Source: Pseudoalteromonas sp. MEBiC 03607
Lineage (GTDB): Bacteria > Pseudomonadota > Gammaproteobacteria > Enterobacterales > Alteromonadaceae
Reading direction: 5' to 3'
NCBI RefSeq assembly: GCF_004792295.1
Contig: NZ_SRRY01000002.1
Location: forward strand, 744,001-808,000
Length of the DNA stretch: 64,000 bases
In this document: positions 7,965-17,212 of the stretch, piece by piece
Layout of the letters: every line of letters starts with the position of its first letter
Position numbering within the stretch: position 1 is the first letter of the stretch
Notes under the pieces: model-generated
What the model was told of the DNA's origin: nothing
Database searches by the model: none
What the model saw: the letters and a program-made list of their open reading frames with translations, nothing else
Program-made: the position numbers and the translations under genes

Positions 7965-9287
7965 TTATAGACTTTTCTTTGGTGGAAGCGCGACGTTAGC
8001 AAAAATAAGCCCCGCCACTAATGACATAAATATCAAGAAGGTTTGTTGACCAATATGCTCAGCATAGACGAAATCTTGACCTTCAATTAATGAGTTCAAA
8101 CCAATATAGGTTTTACTCCCCGGTACTAATACGATTAAGCCTTGCATAGCAACAATGGAAGCAGGTGCATTAGCAACACGGTTAAACAAGTTACTAAAAA
8201 TCCCTACAGATAAAGCGCCAACAAATGTGCCAAGTGTGTAGTCTAGATACATGGCAGATCCAATGCTTGTGCCATAGGCGATAAAGCCAGACGCAATAGA
8301 CCAACCCGCATGCTTTAGTTTGGTTCTAAAAATCACGATTAGGCTGCTACATAGCATGAATATAGCAAGCCATGCTGTCCATTTTGGTAAAGGCTCTGGT
8401 TGCACGTAGTCTGCTTGACCAAACATAGCGAAACCAATTCCAATACCAATAAAAGCGCCAAAATAGAGCTTAAACAGCAGCATGAATGAGTCCATCACCC
8501 GTGCTGTACCAGACACCAAGTGCCGTGCTGCAAGCTCTGCTAATCCAAGGGCTAATGCTAAGCCGGGTATAAACACAATGATGGCTGATAGCACCACCAA
8601 TCGTATGTTTATTTCGGCGTCTAGGTAAACACTGACCGCACACGCGATAATTGCAGAAACAATGGCCACTAAAGGCTCAAGCATATGCGCGACGCGTTTT
8701 GAGCGTGTTGACCAAAGCACAAATAAGTACACCACTAAGGTGATCAGTGCTGACCAAAACACATCATTCCAACCGGTACCCATTAACATGGCAAATGCAC
8801 CGCCAGAGGTTGCAAAAGCAACGCCGGTCATAAATTTATTATACGGGTTTGGCAGGTTGTAAATGATGTCGAGTTGTTTATCGACCTCTTGTAGCGTTAG
8901 CTCACCGTTAAGCATTTTGTTTACTAAATCATCGGTATCTGCCAGCGAGCCTAAGTCGTGATCGCCCGGATCAACACGCGCAACATGGGTGTACTCTTCT
9001 TCGTGACCATCTGTCCAAATAACAAAGGTCACTGATGTTGGCGACATAACAAAAGATGATTTTAAGCCGAGGTAAGTCGCAACTTCCATTAAGTGCGCTT
9101 CTAGTCGGTAAGCAGGTGTACCGTATTTATGAAGCATTTTGCCAAGCTTCACGATAAATTTTCGTTTTTCAGTAAACGTTGCGGTTTTCAAAGGCGTTTT
9201 GAACCAAAGGTTAAATTGTTCAGTTAAGGATAGACCAAAATTCAATAAGATATAGTCTAGTAGCAAGACTATATCGCTTAAATTCAC
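7965..9287 (-). CDS. Threonine/serine exporter family protein (ThrE type)
   Basis: A 440-residue membrane protein joining the N-terminal ThrE domain (about residues 40-280, with the conserved KLGKMLHKYGTPAYRLEAHL and SPTSVTFVIW) to the C-terminal ThrE_2-like membrane domain. Around ten hydrophobic segments are visible, e.g. MTGVAFATSGGAFAMLMG and LVVLSAIIVFIPGLALALGL. Family members export threonine and serine; other small hydrophilic substrates are possible. The open frame begins with a GTG at 9287 that has no clear ribosome site, and the conserved family sequence starts some 40 residues later, so the true start may be internal. The fused one-chain form is normal; in some bacteria it is split in two genes. 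Confidence 0.85.
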   Translation of the reverse strand: MNLSDIVLLLDYILLNFGLSLTEQFNLWFKTPLKTATFTEKRKFIVKLGKMLHKYGTPAYRLEAHLMEVATYLGLKSSFVMSPTSVTFVIWTDGHEEEYTHVARVDPGDHDLGSLADTDDLVNKMLNGELTLQEVDKQLDIIYNLPNPYNKFMTGVAFATSGGAFAMLMGTGWNDVFWSALITLVVYLFVLWSTRSKRVAHMLEPLVAIVSAIIACAVSVYLDAEINIRLVVLSAIIVFIPGLALALGLAELAARHLVSGTARVMDSFMLLFKLYFGAFIGIGIGFAMFGQADYVQPEPLPKWTAWLAIFMLCSSLIVIFRTKLKHAGWSIASGFIAYGTSIGSAMYLDYTLGTFVGALSVGIFSNLFNRVANAPASIVAMQGLIVLVPGSKTYIGLNSLIEGQDFVYAEHIGQQTFLIFMSLVAGLIFANVALPPKKSL

Positions 9288-9340
9288 CAGCGCGATTTTA
9301 GCGACAAAAGCCGCTATGTCTAGTGTTATTTACGGCAAAA

Positions 9341-10561
9341 TTACTTATTTTTAGCTTCAATCCATTGCGCCATATATTGGGTAGATCGCATGGTGTGATG
9401 TTTGAGCATTTGGCCGGTAAAATTTTGCTGTCTATGCTGTGCTAATGACTCACTAATGGCGGTGATTTTAGCGATTAACTGCGACTGAAGTTTTGATTTA
9501 TCATAATATTTTTGCAATAACAGCTGGCCATTTTGCTGTGCCTGAGTAAATAACGCTTCATCTTGATAAAGTGCCACTGCTGCATCAGCAAATTGCTGTG
9601 CATCTTCACATATTGCACCTGACCACGGCTCGTTTTGATGCATGCCTTCACTGCCAATCGGAGTTGTTACGCTTGGTGTTTGCATGATCATTGCTTCGAG
9701 TAACTTGCCTTTAATACCTGCACCAAAACGCAGTGGAGACAAACACACGCGTGCATCTTCCATGACTTTGTAGGCATCATCAGCCCAGCCTTTTATTAAG
9801 AAACCGGTTTTTGGATTGTTCAGCGCTGTCGCCTTTGGTGGCGGGTAAGAGCCATAAATGTGAAGTTCGGCATCGGGCAATTGTTTGCGGATCAGCGGCC
9901 AAATTTGTTGTAAGTACAAAACAGCATCCCAGTTTGGCGCATGACGAAAATTACCTATGGTCATAAAGTGTTTACGCTCTGCAAATGCTTTGGTGCTGGT
10001 AGGAATATGCTGCAAATCAACCAAAAATGGTAAGTGGTGAAGTAGGGCGCTATCAACTTTGAAAATGTCATTGAGTAGCTGCATCTCGTAGTGCGAGATA
10101 ATTAAGCTGATGTCTGAGCGTAAAATAGCGGCGATTTCTCGCTTTGCAATATCACTGTGTAAATCGCTATGGCTGAATTCTCGGCCTGCTATGTGAGCTT
10201 CGTGGCGTGCATTTCTGAGGCACTGTAAATCTTCGGTATCAAGAATCTTAATTGCCTTAGGGCAGTATTTATCGACTCGCCAACCGAACTGTTCTTCCAT
10301 CATAAAGCGGTCAAACATCACAATATCAGGATTATACGCTTGCACGTACTCATCAAAGCTTGAGCAGTTTAATGCAATTACCTGCGTGGTGATGCCATCT
10401 TCGCTGAGATCTACCATATGTTCGGTTTTTTGCGCTGGGCTTGCAAATTCAACTTGCCAATTTTCTGCACGAAAGGCGCGTAGGAGTGACATCATGTGGG
10501 TGCCGGCTGCAGACGAATTAGGCTCAGGCCAAACATAGCCGATCACTAACACTTTTTTCAT
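9341..10561 (-). CDS. Glycosyltransferase family 4-like protein
   Basis: A 406-residue GT-B fold enzyme. The N-terminal half begins MKKVLVIGYVWPEPNSSAAG, a Rossmann start typical of GT4. The C-terminal nucleotide-sugar domain is visible from about residue 210 (FMTIGNFRHAPNWDAVLYL) through LRFGAGIKGKLLEAMIMQTPSVTTPIGSEGM, whose E-containing loop matches the family's donor-binding motif. There is no signal peptide or membrane segment. Its ATG overlaps the stop of the preceding LacI-type regulator by 4 bp, so the two are translationally coupled. There are no polysaccharide export or sugar-nucleotide genes nearby, so the acceptor is unknown. Confidence 0.85.
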   Translation of the reverse strand: MKKVLVIGYVWPEPNSSAAGTHMMSLLRAFRAENWQVEFASPAQKTEHMVDLSEDGITTQVIALNCSSFDEYVQAYNPDIVMFDRFMMEEQFGWRVDKYCPKAIKILDTEDLQCLRNARHEAHIAGREFSHSDLHSDIAKREIAAILRSDISLIISHYEMQLLNDIFKVDSALLHHLPFLVDLQHIPTSTKAFAERKHFMTIGNFRHAPNWDAVLYLQQIWPLIRKQLPDAELHIYGSYPPPKATALNNPKTGFLIKGWADDAYKVMEDARVCLSPLRFGAGIKGKLLEAMIMQTPSVTTPIGSEGMHQNEPWSGAICEDAQQFADAAVALYQDEALFTQAQQNGQLLLQKYYDKSKLQSQLIAKITAISESLAQHRQQNFTGQMLKHHTMRSTQYMAQWIEAKNK

Positions 10562-11565
10562 TGACTTGAGTCTCGTATTTTTAAGTTAACATCCACCAAG
10601 GTGCGAACTGGGGGTGTTGATTTATCTAATAGTTCTTTTAACACCTGACAGGTGCGTTTACCGATCTCGTCGGCATTAATAGCGATGGTCGAAAGAGAAG
10701 GCAGCATTAAGCGCGAATCTTCTAAGTCATCAAAGCCAATAACTTTGATATTTTTACCCGGCTCGAGACCGTGTTGACGCATTGCTTCAATCGCGCCGTA
10801 GGCAATAACATCATTAAAACAGACAATGGCTTTGGTATTTGGCGCTTGCTTTATAAGGGTATTAAAGGCTTCTCGACCACCTTGGCGATTGGTCGGCGCT
10901 TGAATAACAGGTTTTTCGTCAGTGATATTAAATTGCTCCAGCGCAGATAAAAAACCACTTAAACGTTCATGGTAATCAGATATTTCTGCGGTGCCACCTA
11001 AAAAGGCTATATCTTCAATACCTTGCGATAAAATATGACTGGTTGAAATGTGTGTGCCTTTCTTGTTATCAGGCAAAATACACGGCGCTGATGAAAATGG
11101 AATTTCGCGCATGATATTAATAACCGGAAAACCACTATTTATGAGATCATCTTGCCACTGCTGCTGTGTGCCCGGAGCCGGACACATAATAAATGCTGCT
11201 ACATTATATTCTTTTAAGGTTTTCACCACTTGGGTTTGTCTTTCTACGCACTCTGCAATATTTACCAGCATCGGCAACATACCAAGCTCAAAAATGTGTT
11301 TTTCGAGGCCAACAGCAAGTTGAGCTGAGTAGGGGTTGGTTAAATCATTTATAACCAACGCGACTAGGTTAGATCGTTTACTGCGAAGCGCTGCTGCATC
11401 ACGGTTATACACATAGCCTAGCTTATCAATGGCTGCCAGCACTTTTTCTTTACTCTTTTTACTGACCTTATCACTGTTGGTAAGGACCAAAGACACGGTT
11501 GATTTTGAAACCTGTGCCTGTTCAGCAACATCCCAGATAGTGACTTTGCCTGTCGATTTTTTCAT
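10558..11565 (-). CDS. LacI/GalR-family transcriptional regulator
   Basis: A 335-residue regulator. Residues 8-55 are a LacI-type helix-turn-helix (TIWDVAEQAQVSKSTVSLVL) with the hinge helix (AAALRSKRSN). The rest is a periplasmic-binding-protein-like effector domain that ends in the usual family pattern (VIGFDDLEDSRLMLPSLSTI). The ATG at 11565 is chosen over an upstream TTG at 11577 that lacks a ribosome site. It is co-transcribed with, and overlaps, the glycosyltransferase gene, and is divergent from the S9 peptidase gene. The effector is probably a sugar or nucleotide, by family. It may control its own operon and the divergent peptidase. Confidence 0.92.
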   Translation of the reverse strand: MKKSTGKVTIWDVAEQAQVSKSTVSLVLTNSDKVSKKSKEKVLAAIDKLGYVYNRDAAALRSKRSNLVALVINDLTNPYSAQLAVGLEKHIFELGMLPMLVNIAECVERQTQVVKTLKEYNVAAFIMCPAPGTQQQWQDDLINSGFPVINIMREIPFSSAPCILPDNKKGTHISTSHILSQGIEDIAFLGGTAEISDYHERLSGFLSALEQFNITDEKPVIQAPTNRQGGREAFNTLIKQAPNTKAIVCFNDVIAYGAIEAMRQHGLEPGKNIKVIGFDDLEDSRLMLPSLSTIAINADEIGKRTCQVLKELLDKSTPPVRTLVDVNLKIRDSSQ

Positions 11566-11669
11566 TTTTATTAGCAAAAGTGGTGAATAGCGTGTGTCTA
11601 TTTTAGCTTAAAGTAGCTGTTTAAGTCACTGATTGGCTGCCAAAAGAGCCGAAACTCTTTATGAAATGC

Positions 11670-11694
11670 TGCAAACATGTTCTACTTGTTTACA
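11670..11694. promoter_or_regulatory. Candidate operator: imperfect inverted repeat upstream of the S9 peptidase gene
   Basis: TGCAAAC at 11670-11676 and GTTTACA at 11688-11694 form an inverted repeat with one mismatch, separated by 11 bp, between the divergent LacI-type regulator and peptidase genes. The half-site resembles the TGTAAAC/GTTTACA elements of LacI-family operators, but the spacing is wider than usual, so this is a weak call. Confidence 0.3.
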
Positions 11695-11726
11695 TAATCG
11701 AAAATAAAAACGAAAAAGGAACGAAC

Positions 11727-14180
11727 ATGAAAGCATTTAAATTGCTTTTTGCGCTAGTCATTGGCGCAGCTGTTTGCACACCCAGTTTTGCTAATCAAGG
11801 TTATCAAACTCCATCGCCAGCGCTAGCTGCTGTGGTTGACGCTAAGCTTGCGCCGAGTAGTTATTTATCAAATGATGGTCAGTGGCTGGCGTTATTTGAT
11901 AGAAAACGCATTGATACACTACAAGACTTGGCTAAAGAAGAGTTAAAACTTGCGGGTATTAAGCTTAACCCTGCTAATTTTTCGCGCTCACGAGTGCGTA
12001 ATAAGTTTACATCTTTAGTGCTTAAGCATGTTGAAACCGGCTCTGAAATTGTTGTATCGGGTTTGCCAAATGGCATTTTACGCTCACCAAGTTGGTCAAG
12101 TGACAGTCAGTACTTAGCGTTTGTGGTTGAGCAAGCATCCAGTGCTAATTTATGGGTTTATAATGTTAGTACTAAACAAGCCCGTCAGTTAAGTGACACC
12201 TCGCTTAATTCGGTTTTAACCAGCACACCTTATACTTGGCTACCAGATAGCAGCGCCATTGTTGCTAATGCAGCGGTTAATATTGGTAAAGCTCGCTTAA
12301 CAAACGATAGCACGCAAGTGATGCCTGTTATTCAACAAAGTAGTGGTGAGAAAGCACCAGCGAGAACTTATCAAAACTTATTAACTAGCCCATTTGATGA
12401 AGCCCTATTTAAGTTTTACGCACAAAGCCAATTAACTTATATTCCGCTCAGTGGTCAGGGCCAACCGATTGGTCAACCTGGGTTAATTAAAGCGTTTTCG
12501 GTCTCGCCTGATTCAACCAACATTTTGGTTGGTATGATTGATGAGCCTTTTTCATATCAAGTACCTTTCAGTCGTTTTGCTGCGACTTGGCAAATTTGGG
12601 GCATGCGTGGTTATACTTTAGCTGAGCTCGCAAAACAGCCTTTAGCAGATAACATTCCACAAGGTTATGACAGTGTGCGTACTGGTCGCCGCGAATTTCA
12701 ATGGCGAGCAGATCAAGGCGCTGAAGTCATTTGGGCAGAAGCACAAGACGGCGGTGATATGAAAACTGACGTGCCTCATCACGATTACCTTTATAGCCTA
12801 AGAGCACCATTTAAACGTGATGCTAAGTTATTTGCTAAAGTTGAACGCCGTTTTGACTCAATTGCTTGGGGCAATGGCAATGTAGCCTTATTATCTGAGT
12901 GGCGCTTTAGCGACCGACAAAAACGAGTTTTTGTTATTCAACCGCGTAATGCAGATAAAAACCGCGTGCTATTTTCTGAGCGTAGCTATAACGATGCCTA
13001 CAAAGATCCCGGCTATCCAATTTATGAAAAGAATGACTTAGGTGCTGATGTATTAAAAGTGGTTGGCGGTCGTTACCTTTTCTTACGCGGTAACGGTGCA
13101 TCTGAACAAGGCAATATTCCGTTTTTAGACCGTTATGATGTAAAAACCAATACCACAACACGCGTTTGGCAGTCAGAAGCGCCATACTATGAGCGTGTGC
13201 GTGCAATGCTTGATGACGAAGGCGAACGTTTAATTACCATTCGTGAATCTAAAACTGAGCAGCCTAACTTCTTTATTCGCGACTTAGACGATAAAACCCT
13301 CACTCAACTTACGACCTTTGAGCACCCTTACCCAGAATTTAAAGGAGTGACTAAAGAGTTAATTCGATACAAACGTGACGATGGCGTTGAGCTAAGTGGT
13401 ACGCTTTATTTGCCGCCGGGTTATGATGCAACTCAAGGCCCGTTACCAGTTCTAATGTGGGCTTATCCACTTGAATATAAAGATAAAGCTGTTGCGTCAC
13501 AAATGCGCGAATCGCCGTATGAATTTACCTATATCGGTTATTGGGGTCCAATGCCTTATCTTGCAAAAGGTATTGCCGTATTTGATGACCCGAAAATGCC
13601 AATTGTGGGTGTTGATGGTAAAGAGCCGAACGACTTATTCCGTAAGCAGCTGGTGGCAAGTGCTAAGGCAGCGGTAGATGTACTTGTAGAAAAAGGTGTG
13701 GCAGATAAAGACAAAATTGCCATTGCCGGTCACTCTTATGGTGCCTTTATGGTGGCGAATTTACTAGCACACAGCGACTTATTTAAAACGGGTATTGCCC
13801 GCAGTGGTGCTTACAACCGCACCCTAACGCCATTTGGTTTCCAAGGTGAAGAGCGTGATTTTTGGCAAGCACAAGATGTTTACGCGGCGATGTCACCGTT
13901 TTTCCATGCTGAGAAAATCAATGAGCCTATGCTGATGATCCACGGTCAAGAAGATCCTAATTCTGGCACGTTTCCAATGCAAAGCGAGCGTATGTACGCT
14001 GCATTAAAAGGCCTAGGAAAAGAGGCTCGTTTAGTTATGTTGCCTTATGAGGCGCATGGCTATCGCGCTCGAAAGAGCCTGCTACATGTGCTTTGGGAGC
14101 AAGAGCAGTGGTTAGATAAATACTTATTAAGTGACGAAAAACCCGAAGAGCCAGTTGCCGTTGAAGGCGACACTCAGTAA
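11727..14180 (+). CDS. Secreted S9-family peptidase (prolyl oligopeptidase superfamily, glutamyl-endopeptidase-like)
   Basis: An 817-residue serine peptidase with a signal peptide (residues 1-19). It has an N-terminal beta-propeller of WD-like blades (about residues 40-580) and a C-terminal alpha/beta hydrolase. The catalytic triad is visible: S670 in GHSYGAFM, D743 in HGQEDPNSG and H777 in YEAHGYRAR. The segment ARSGAYNRTLTPFGFQ is characteristic of the group related to plant chloroplast glutamyl endopeptidase, so cleavage after Glu is plausible. The ATG at 11727 is chosen over a start at 11661 because of the AAAAAGGA site at 11713-11720 and the intact signal peptide. The gene is monocistronic, ends at a strong terminator, and is divergent from the LacI-type regulator. 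Confidence 0.92.
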   Translation: MKAFKLLFALVIGAAVCTPSFANQGYQTPSPALAAVVDAKLAPSSYLSNDGQWLALFDRKRIDTLQDLAKEELKLAGIKLNPANFSRSRVRNKFTSLVLKHVETGSEIVVSGLPNGILRSPSWSSDSQYLAFVVEQASSANLWVYNVSTKQARQLSDTSLNSVLTSTPYTWLPDSSAIVANAAVNIGKARLTNDSTQVMPVIQQSSGEKAPARTYQNLLTSPFDEALFKFYAQSQLTYIPLSGQGQPIGQPGLIKAFSVSPDSTNILVGMIDEPFSYQVPFSRFAATWQIWGMRGYTLAELAKQPLADNIPQGYDSVRTGRREFQWRADQGAEVIWAEAQDGGDMKTDVPHHDYLYSLRAPFKRDAKLFAKVERRFDSIAWGNGNVALLSEWRFSDRQKRVFVIQPRNADKNRVLFSERSYNDAYKDPGYPIYEKNDLGADVLKVVGGRYLFLRGNGASEQGNIPFLDRYDVKTNTTTRVWQSEAPYYERVRAMLDDEGERLITIRESKTEQPNFFIRDLDDKTLTQLTTFEHPYPEFKGVTKELIRYKRDDGVELSGTLYLPPGYDATQGPLPVLMWAYPLEYKDKAVASQMRESPYEFTYIGYWGPMPYLAKGIAVFDDPKMPIVGVDGKEPNDLFRKQLVASAKAAVDVLVEKGVADKDKIAIAGHSYGAFMVANLLAHSDLFKTGIARSGAYNRTLTPFGFQGEERDFWQAQDVYAAMSPFFHAEKINEPMLMIHGQEDPNSGTFPMQSERMYAALKGLGKEARLVMLPYEAHGYRARKSLLHVLWEQEQWLDKYLLSDEKPEEPVAVEGDTQ

Positions 14181-14198
14181 TTAGTAAAATACTTAAAT

Positions 14199-14230
14199 TA
14201 AAAATCCCCGCTTTATAGCGGGGATTTTTG
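14199..14230 (+). terminator. Rho-independent terminator of the S9 peptidase gene
   Basis: AAAATCCCCGCT, TTAT loop, AGCGGGGATTTTTG starting about 20 bp after the stop. The stem is strong and the tail T-rich. Confidence 0.9.
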
Positions 14231-14510
14231 TATTGGCTACTTTCATATTCTTTTATCGATTTATATTTAAAAACTGGCAAATGATCATAAGCATGAGAAT
14301 GTAAGATTTTTCTGATTTAACCAATATTAATTAAAATATTCTTACTAAGTCCGTCAAGTGGTAGTAGATTTAGACTGAATGGTGAAACAAGCAGTTTACC
14401 AACTCTAGGATAAATGATGTTCTAGTTATCAGTCATGTATATGGTTTTTGATGCTGGTTGTGGGGTGAGTATCGGCCGGAACTAAATTTTCATACTAAGA
14501 GATTTGACCA

Positions 14511-14912
14511 ATGGTAAAGATGAAAATAGATAAAAGTTGTGCCTTACTTCTTATTGCGTCTTTTGGCTTAATTCCTATAGCTCTTTCTTATGGAGTAAAT
14601 CCTGAGCTAAGTCTAAATTACCTGTTTGAGCTAGATATAAACAATGTTAATGGCAATCATATTTTTAGAGCTGTCATGTTTTTGTACATATTTAATTTGG
14701 CGTTCTGGCTTTTAGGGGTTGTAAGAGCATCGTATCGTCGTATTGCATTAATCGCGTTATCTATATTTATGCTTGGTTTAGCAATGGGTAGGTTATTAAG
14801 CTTCATGTTAGACGGGTTGCCCCACTGGCTATTAATTTTATATTTTATATTGGAATTTTCTATAGGTTTCAGTGCATTGTTTCTTATAACACAAAAGCAG
14901 AATGAAGAGTAA
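14511..14912 (+). CDS. DUF4345-like four-helix membrane protein
   Basis: A 133-residue inner membrane protein with four hydrophobic segments, at about residues 9-26, 50-68, 76-96 and 104-125. The layout (short N-terminal helix, soluble loop with the LFELDINNVNGNHIFRA signature, then three helices) matches the DUF4345 family as I know it. Function is unknown. The ATG at 14511 has an AAGAG about 9 bases upstream; an in-frame ATG at 14520 is an alternative. Roughly 280 bp of featureless AT-rich DNA lies between the preceding terminator and this gene, so it has its own promoter. Confidence 0.7.
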   Translation: MVKMKIDKSCALLLIASFGLIPIALSYGVNPELSLNYLFELDINNVNGNHIFRAVMFLYIFNLAFWLLGVVRASYRRIALIALSIFMLGLAMGRLLSFMLDGLPHWLLILYFILEFSIGFSALFLITQKQNEE

Positions 14913-15073
14913 AAAACACTCATTGGATTGGTTGAATTGAGTCAATAATAAACCGCCATTTTTACACGAACGTGGTTTAAGCTTCTAATTTTATTTTTTA
15001 ATTTTCAGCGTTTGTTTAAAATTACTACAGCAATTTGAAAGTGAGTTCACTAATACATTAAAGGAATAATGAA

Positions 15074-15370
15074 ATGTTTATAATTCAACTAACGTTTTCT
15101 GATAATAAATCTCAAGCTAAAGATTTCATGGAAGGCCATAAAAAGTGGCTTCAGACAGGCTTTGATAAAGGTATTTTTGTATTATCTGGAAGCTTGCAGC
15201 CTAACGCAGGCGGCGGCATTATTGCAGTCGATGTTTCAAAACAGGAGATCGAAGAAATTATCGCTGAAGATCCTTTTGTAATCGAAAATGTAGTTAAATC
15301 TGAAATCATTGAGTTAACGCCATCTAAAGCTGATGAACGCTTATCATTTTTGTTTGATAATCGGTTTTAA
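15074..15370 (+). CDS. YciI-like small protein
   Basis: A 98-residue single-domain protein starting at an ATG with an AAAGGAATAA ribosome site. It matches the YCII-related family: an N-terminal strand (MFIIQLTFSD), the central HKKWL helix and the GSLQPNAGGGIIAVDVSKQEIEEIIAEDPF segment. These proteins fold as a ferredoxin-like dimer with a His/Asp pair and include possible dehydrochlorinases, but most have no known reaction. The gene ends 27 bp inside the 3' end of the convergent LysR gene. Confidence 0.82.
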   Translation: MFIIQLTFSDNKSQAKDFMEGHKKWLQTGFDKGIFVLSGSLQPNAGGGIIAVDVSKQEIEEIIAEDPFVIENVVKSEIIELTPSKADERLSFLFDNRF

Positions 15371-16252
15371 TTGCTCGCTTAACCAATCAATAAACACTCG
15401 GGTACGTCTTGGTAAGTGACGTCGATTTGGGTAGACGATGTTCATAGGCATGGGCGGCAAATTATAGTCAGGTAAAACTTGGATAAGTTCACCACGGCTG
15501 AGCTCGTCGAGAACCCCATGACGAGGCACTTGAATAAGGCCAAGCCCTGCTAAACACGCTGCTTTATAAGCATCAGTATTGTTGACTGTGAGCTGCGATT
15601 TCATGGTGAGGGTTTGCCAATCGCCTTGTGTATCTTGGTATTCGAAGCCGGGGTCAAGTTGACCGAGTGTTTGGCTATAGCGAACAATGTAGTGCTCGGC
15701 TAAATCGCTAAGTTTTGTGATGTTGCCATAGTTTTTAATATAACCTGGGCTTACACAGTTAATCATCGGGCAGTGGCCAATTCTTTTCGCAATCAGCGAT
15801 GAGTCTTCTAATTGACCGACTCGCACTACGCAATCAAAGCCTTCTTCAATTAGGTTAACTCGTCTGTCTGAACTACTCAGTTCAATCTCTAATTGCGGGT
15901 GTGCAGATAAAAAGCTGTCTAGATTCGGCAGCACTAAACGCCGGCTAATTGGCTGTGGCATATCTACTCTAAGACGCCCTGATAACGCTTCGTCTTTTTT
16001 ATGAAATAGGGTTTGTAGTTCGTCTATATCAGCAAGCATATCTTTGCAGCGCTGATAAAAAACCGTGCCTTCGTTGGTCAGCGTAACTCGCCTTGTTGTG
16101 CGGTTTAGAAGCCGAGCACCTAACGTATCTTCGAGTTGTTTGACCAACTGCGAGACGGATGATTTAGGCATGCTCAACGCAAGTGCTGCAGCCGAAAAGC
16201 TTTTTAGCTCTGCAACCTGAACAAAGGTTTTCATGGCATTCAGTTCATTCAT
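15344..16252 (-). CDS. LysR-family transcriptional regulator
   Basis: A 302-residue regulator. Its N-terminal winged helix is at residues 1-60 (TFVQVAELKSFSAAALALSM), followed by the LysR substrate-binding domain (GRLRVDMPQPISRRLVLPNL onward). It is divergent from the SDR gene at 16363, about 110 bp away, the classical layout for a LysR activator and its target. Its C-terminus resembles the AaeR/DsdC-like group that controls stress or detoxification SDRs. The effector is unknown. The 3' end overlaps the YciI gene by 27 bp. Confidence 0.92.
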   Translation of the reverse strand: MNELNAMKTFVQVAELKSFSAAALALSMPKSSVSQLVKQLEDTLGARLLNRTTRRVTLTNEGTVFYQRCKDMLADIDELQTLFHKKDEALSGRLRVDMPQPISRRLVLPNLDSFLSAHPQLEIELSSSDRRVNLIEEGFDCVVRVGQLEDSSLIAKRIGHCPMINCVSPGYIKNYGNITKLSDLAEHYIVRYSQTLGQLDPGFEYQDTQGDWQTLTMKSQLTVNNTDAYKAACLAGLGLIQVPRHGVLDELSRGELIQVLPDYNLPPMPMNIVYPNRRHLPRRTRVFIDWLSEQLKPIIKQK

Positions 16253-16362
16253 GATTGTTTGTTATTTACGAACAGTTAATTCAATTTTACATGGTTTATC
16301 TGGTTTTGCAGTGTAAATATACTGGTTGCTCACAATTACTTCAAAGCAAAAGGGTAAGCATG

Positions 16363-17121
16363 ATGAGCAACAAAATTGCAGTGATCACAGGTGGTAATCG
16401 CGGTTTAGGTAAAAATACAGTTTTAAGTTTGGCACGTAAGAACATTGATTGTGTATTTACTTACAGAAGCCATAAAGATGAAGCGCAGCAAGTTGTAGAG
16501 GAAGTAGCTGCACTGGGGGCAAAAGCCGTCGCCATTCAACTTGATGTGAGCGATATTTTAGGTTTTGCTGAATTCAAACAAACACTTGAAAGTACCTTAG
16601 CAACACAATGGCAAACATCTCGATTTGATTATTTAATCAATAATGCAGGTCATGGCAGTGACAGTGCATTTGCTGATACCAGCGAAGCTATGTTTGATAA
16701 TTTGATGAATGTTCATGTAAAAGGTGTGTTTTTCTTAACGCAAACATTGCATGAGATGATCAATGATGGCGGGCGTATTATTAACTTATCTTCAGGGCTG
16801 ACACGTTTTGCATTACCGGGAAAAGCGGCCTACGCCACCATGAAAGGAGCCGTTGAGGTATTAACTAAATACCTGGCAAAGGAACTTGCTGGTCGCAATA
16901 TTGCCGTGAATGTCGTCGCACCAGGCGCAATTGCCACTGATTTTGGTGGCGGTGCTGTCCGTGATAATGAGCATGTTGCTCAATTAGTGAGTTCATTTAC
17001 AGCCATGGGACGCGTTGGCCAAGCTGATGATATTGGTCCTATGATTGCGCAATTACTCGGTGATGAAAACCGTTGGGTGACCGGGCAACGCATTGAAGCA
17101 TCGGGCGGTATGTTTTTATGA
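16363..17121 (+). CDS. Short-chain dehydrogenase/reductase
   Basis: A 252-residue classical SDR. It shows the cofactor motif (TGGNRGLGKN), the NNAG motif (LINNAGHG), the catalytic Ser (NLSSGLTR) and YxxxK (YATMKGAVE), ending in a normal C-terminus (WVTGQRIEASGGMFL). It is a soluble NAD(P)H-dependent oxidoreductase whose substrate cannot be read from sequence. The start at 16363 is set by an AGGG 8 bases upstream; the adjacent ATG at 16360 is equally possible. It is divergent from the LysR gene, which probably regulates it. Confidence 0.92.
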   Translation: MSNKIAVITGGNRGLGKNTVLSLARKNIDCVFTYRSHKDEAQQVVEEVAALGAKAVAIQLDVSDILGFAEFKQTLESTLATQWQTSRFDYLINNAGHGSDSAFADTSEAMFDNLMNVHVKGVFFLTQTLHEMINDGGRIINLSSGLTRFALPGKAAYATMKGAVEVLTKYLAKELAGRNIAVNVVAPGAIATDFGGGAVRDNEHVAQLVSSFTAMGRVGQADDIGPMIAQLLGDENRWVTGQRIEASGGMFL

Positions 17122-17212
17122 CCCTGTTAGCAATCGCGTGTTTGTTTGCTTATTTAAGTGAATGTGATTTAATCGCTTTCTCTTTTTAAGTAATAAACAT
17201 GTGATTGCATTT

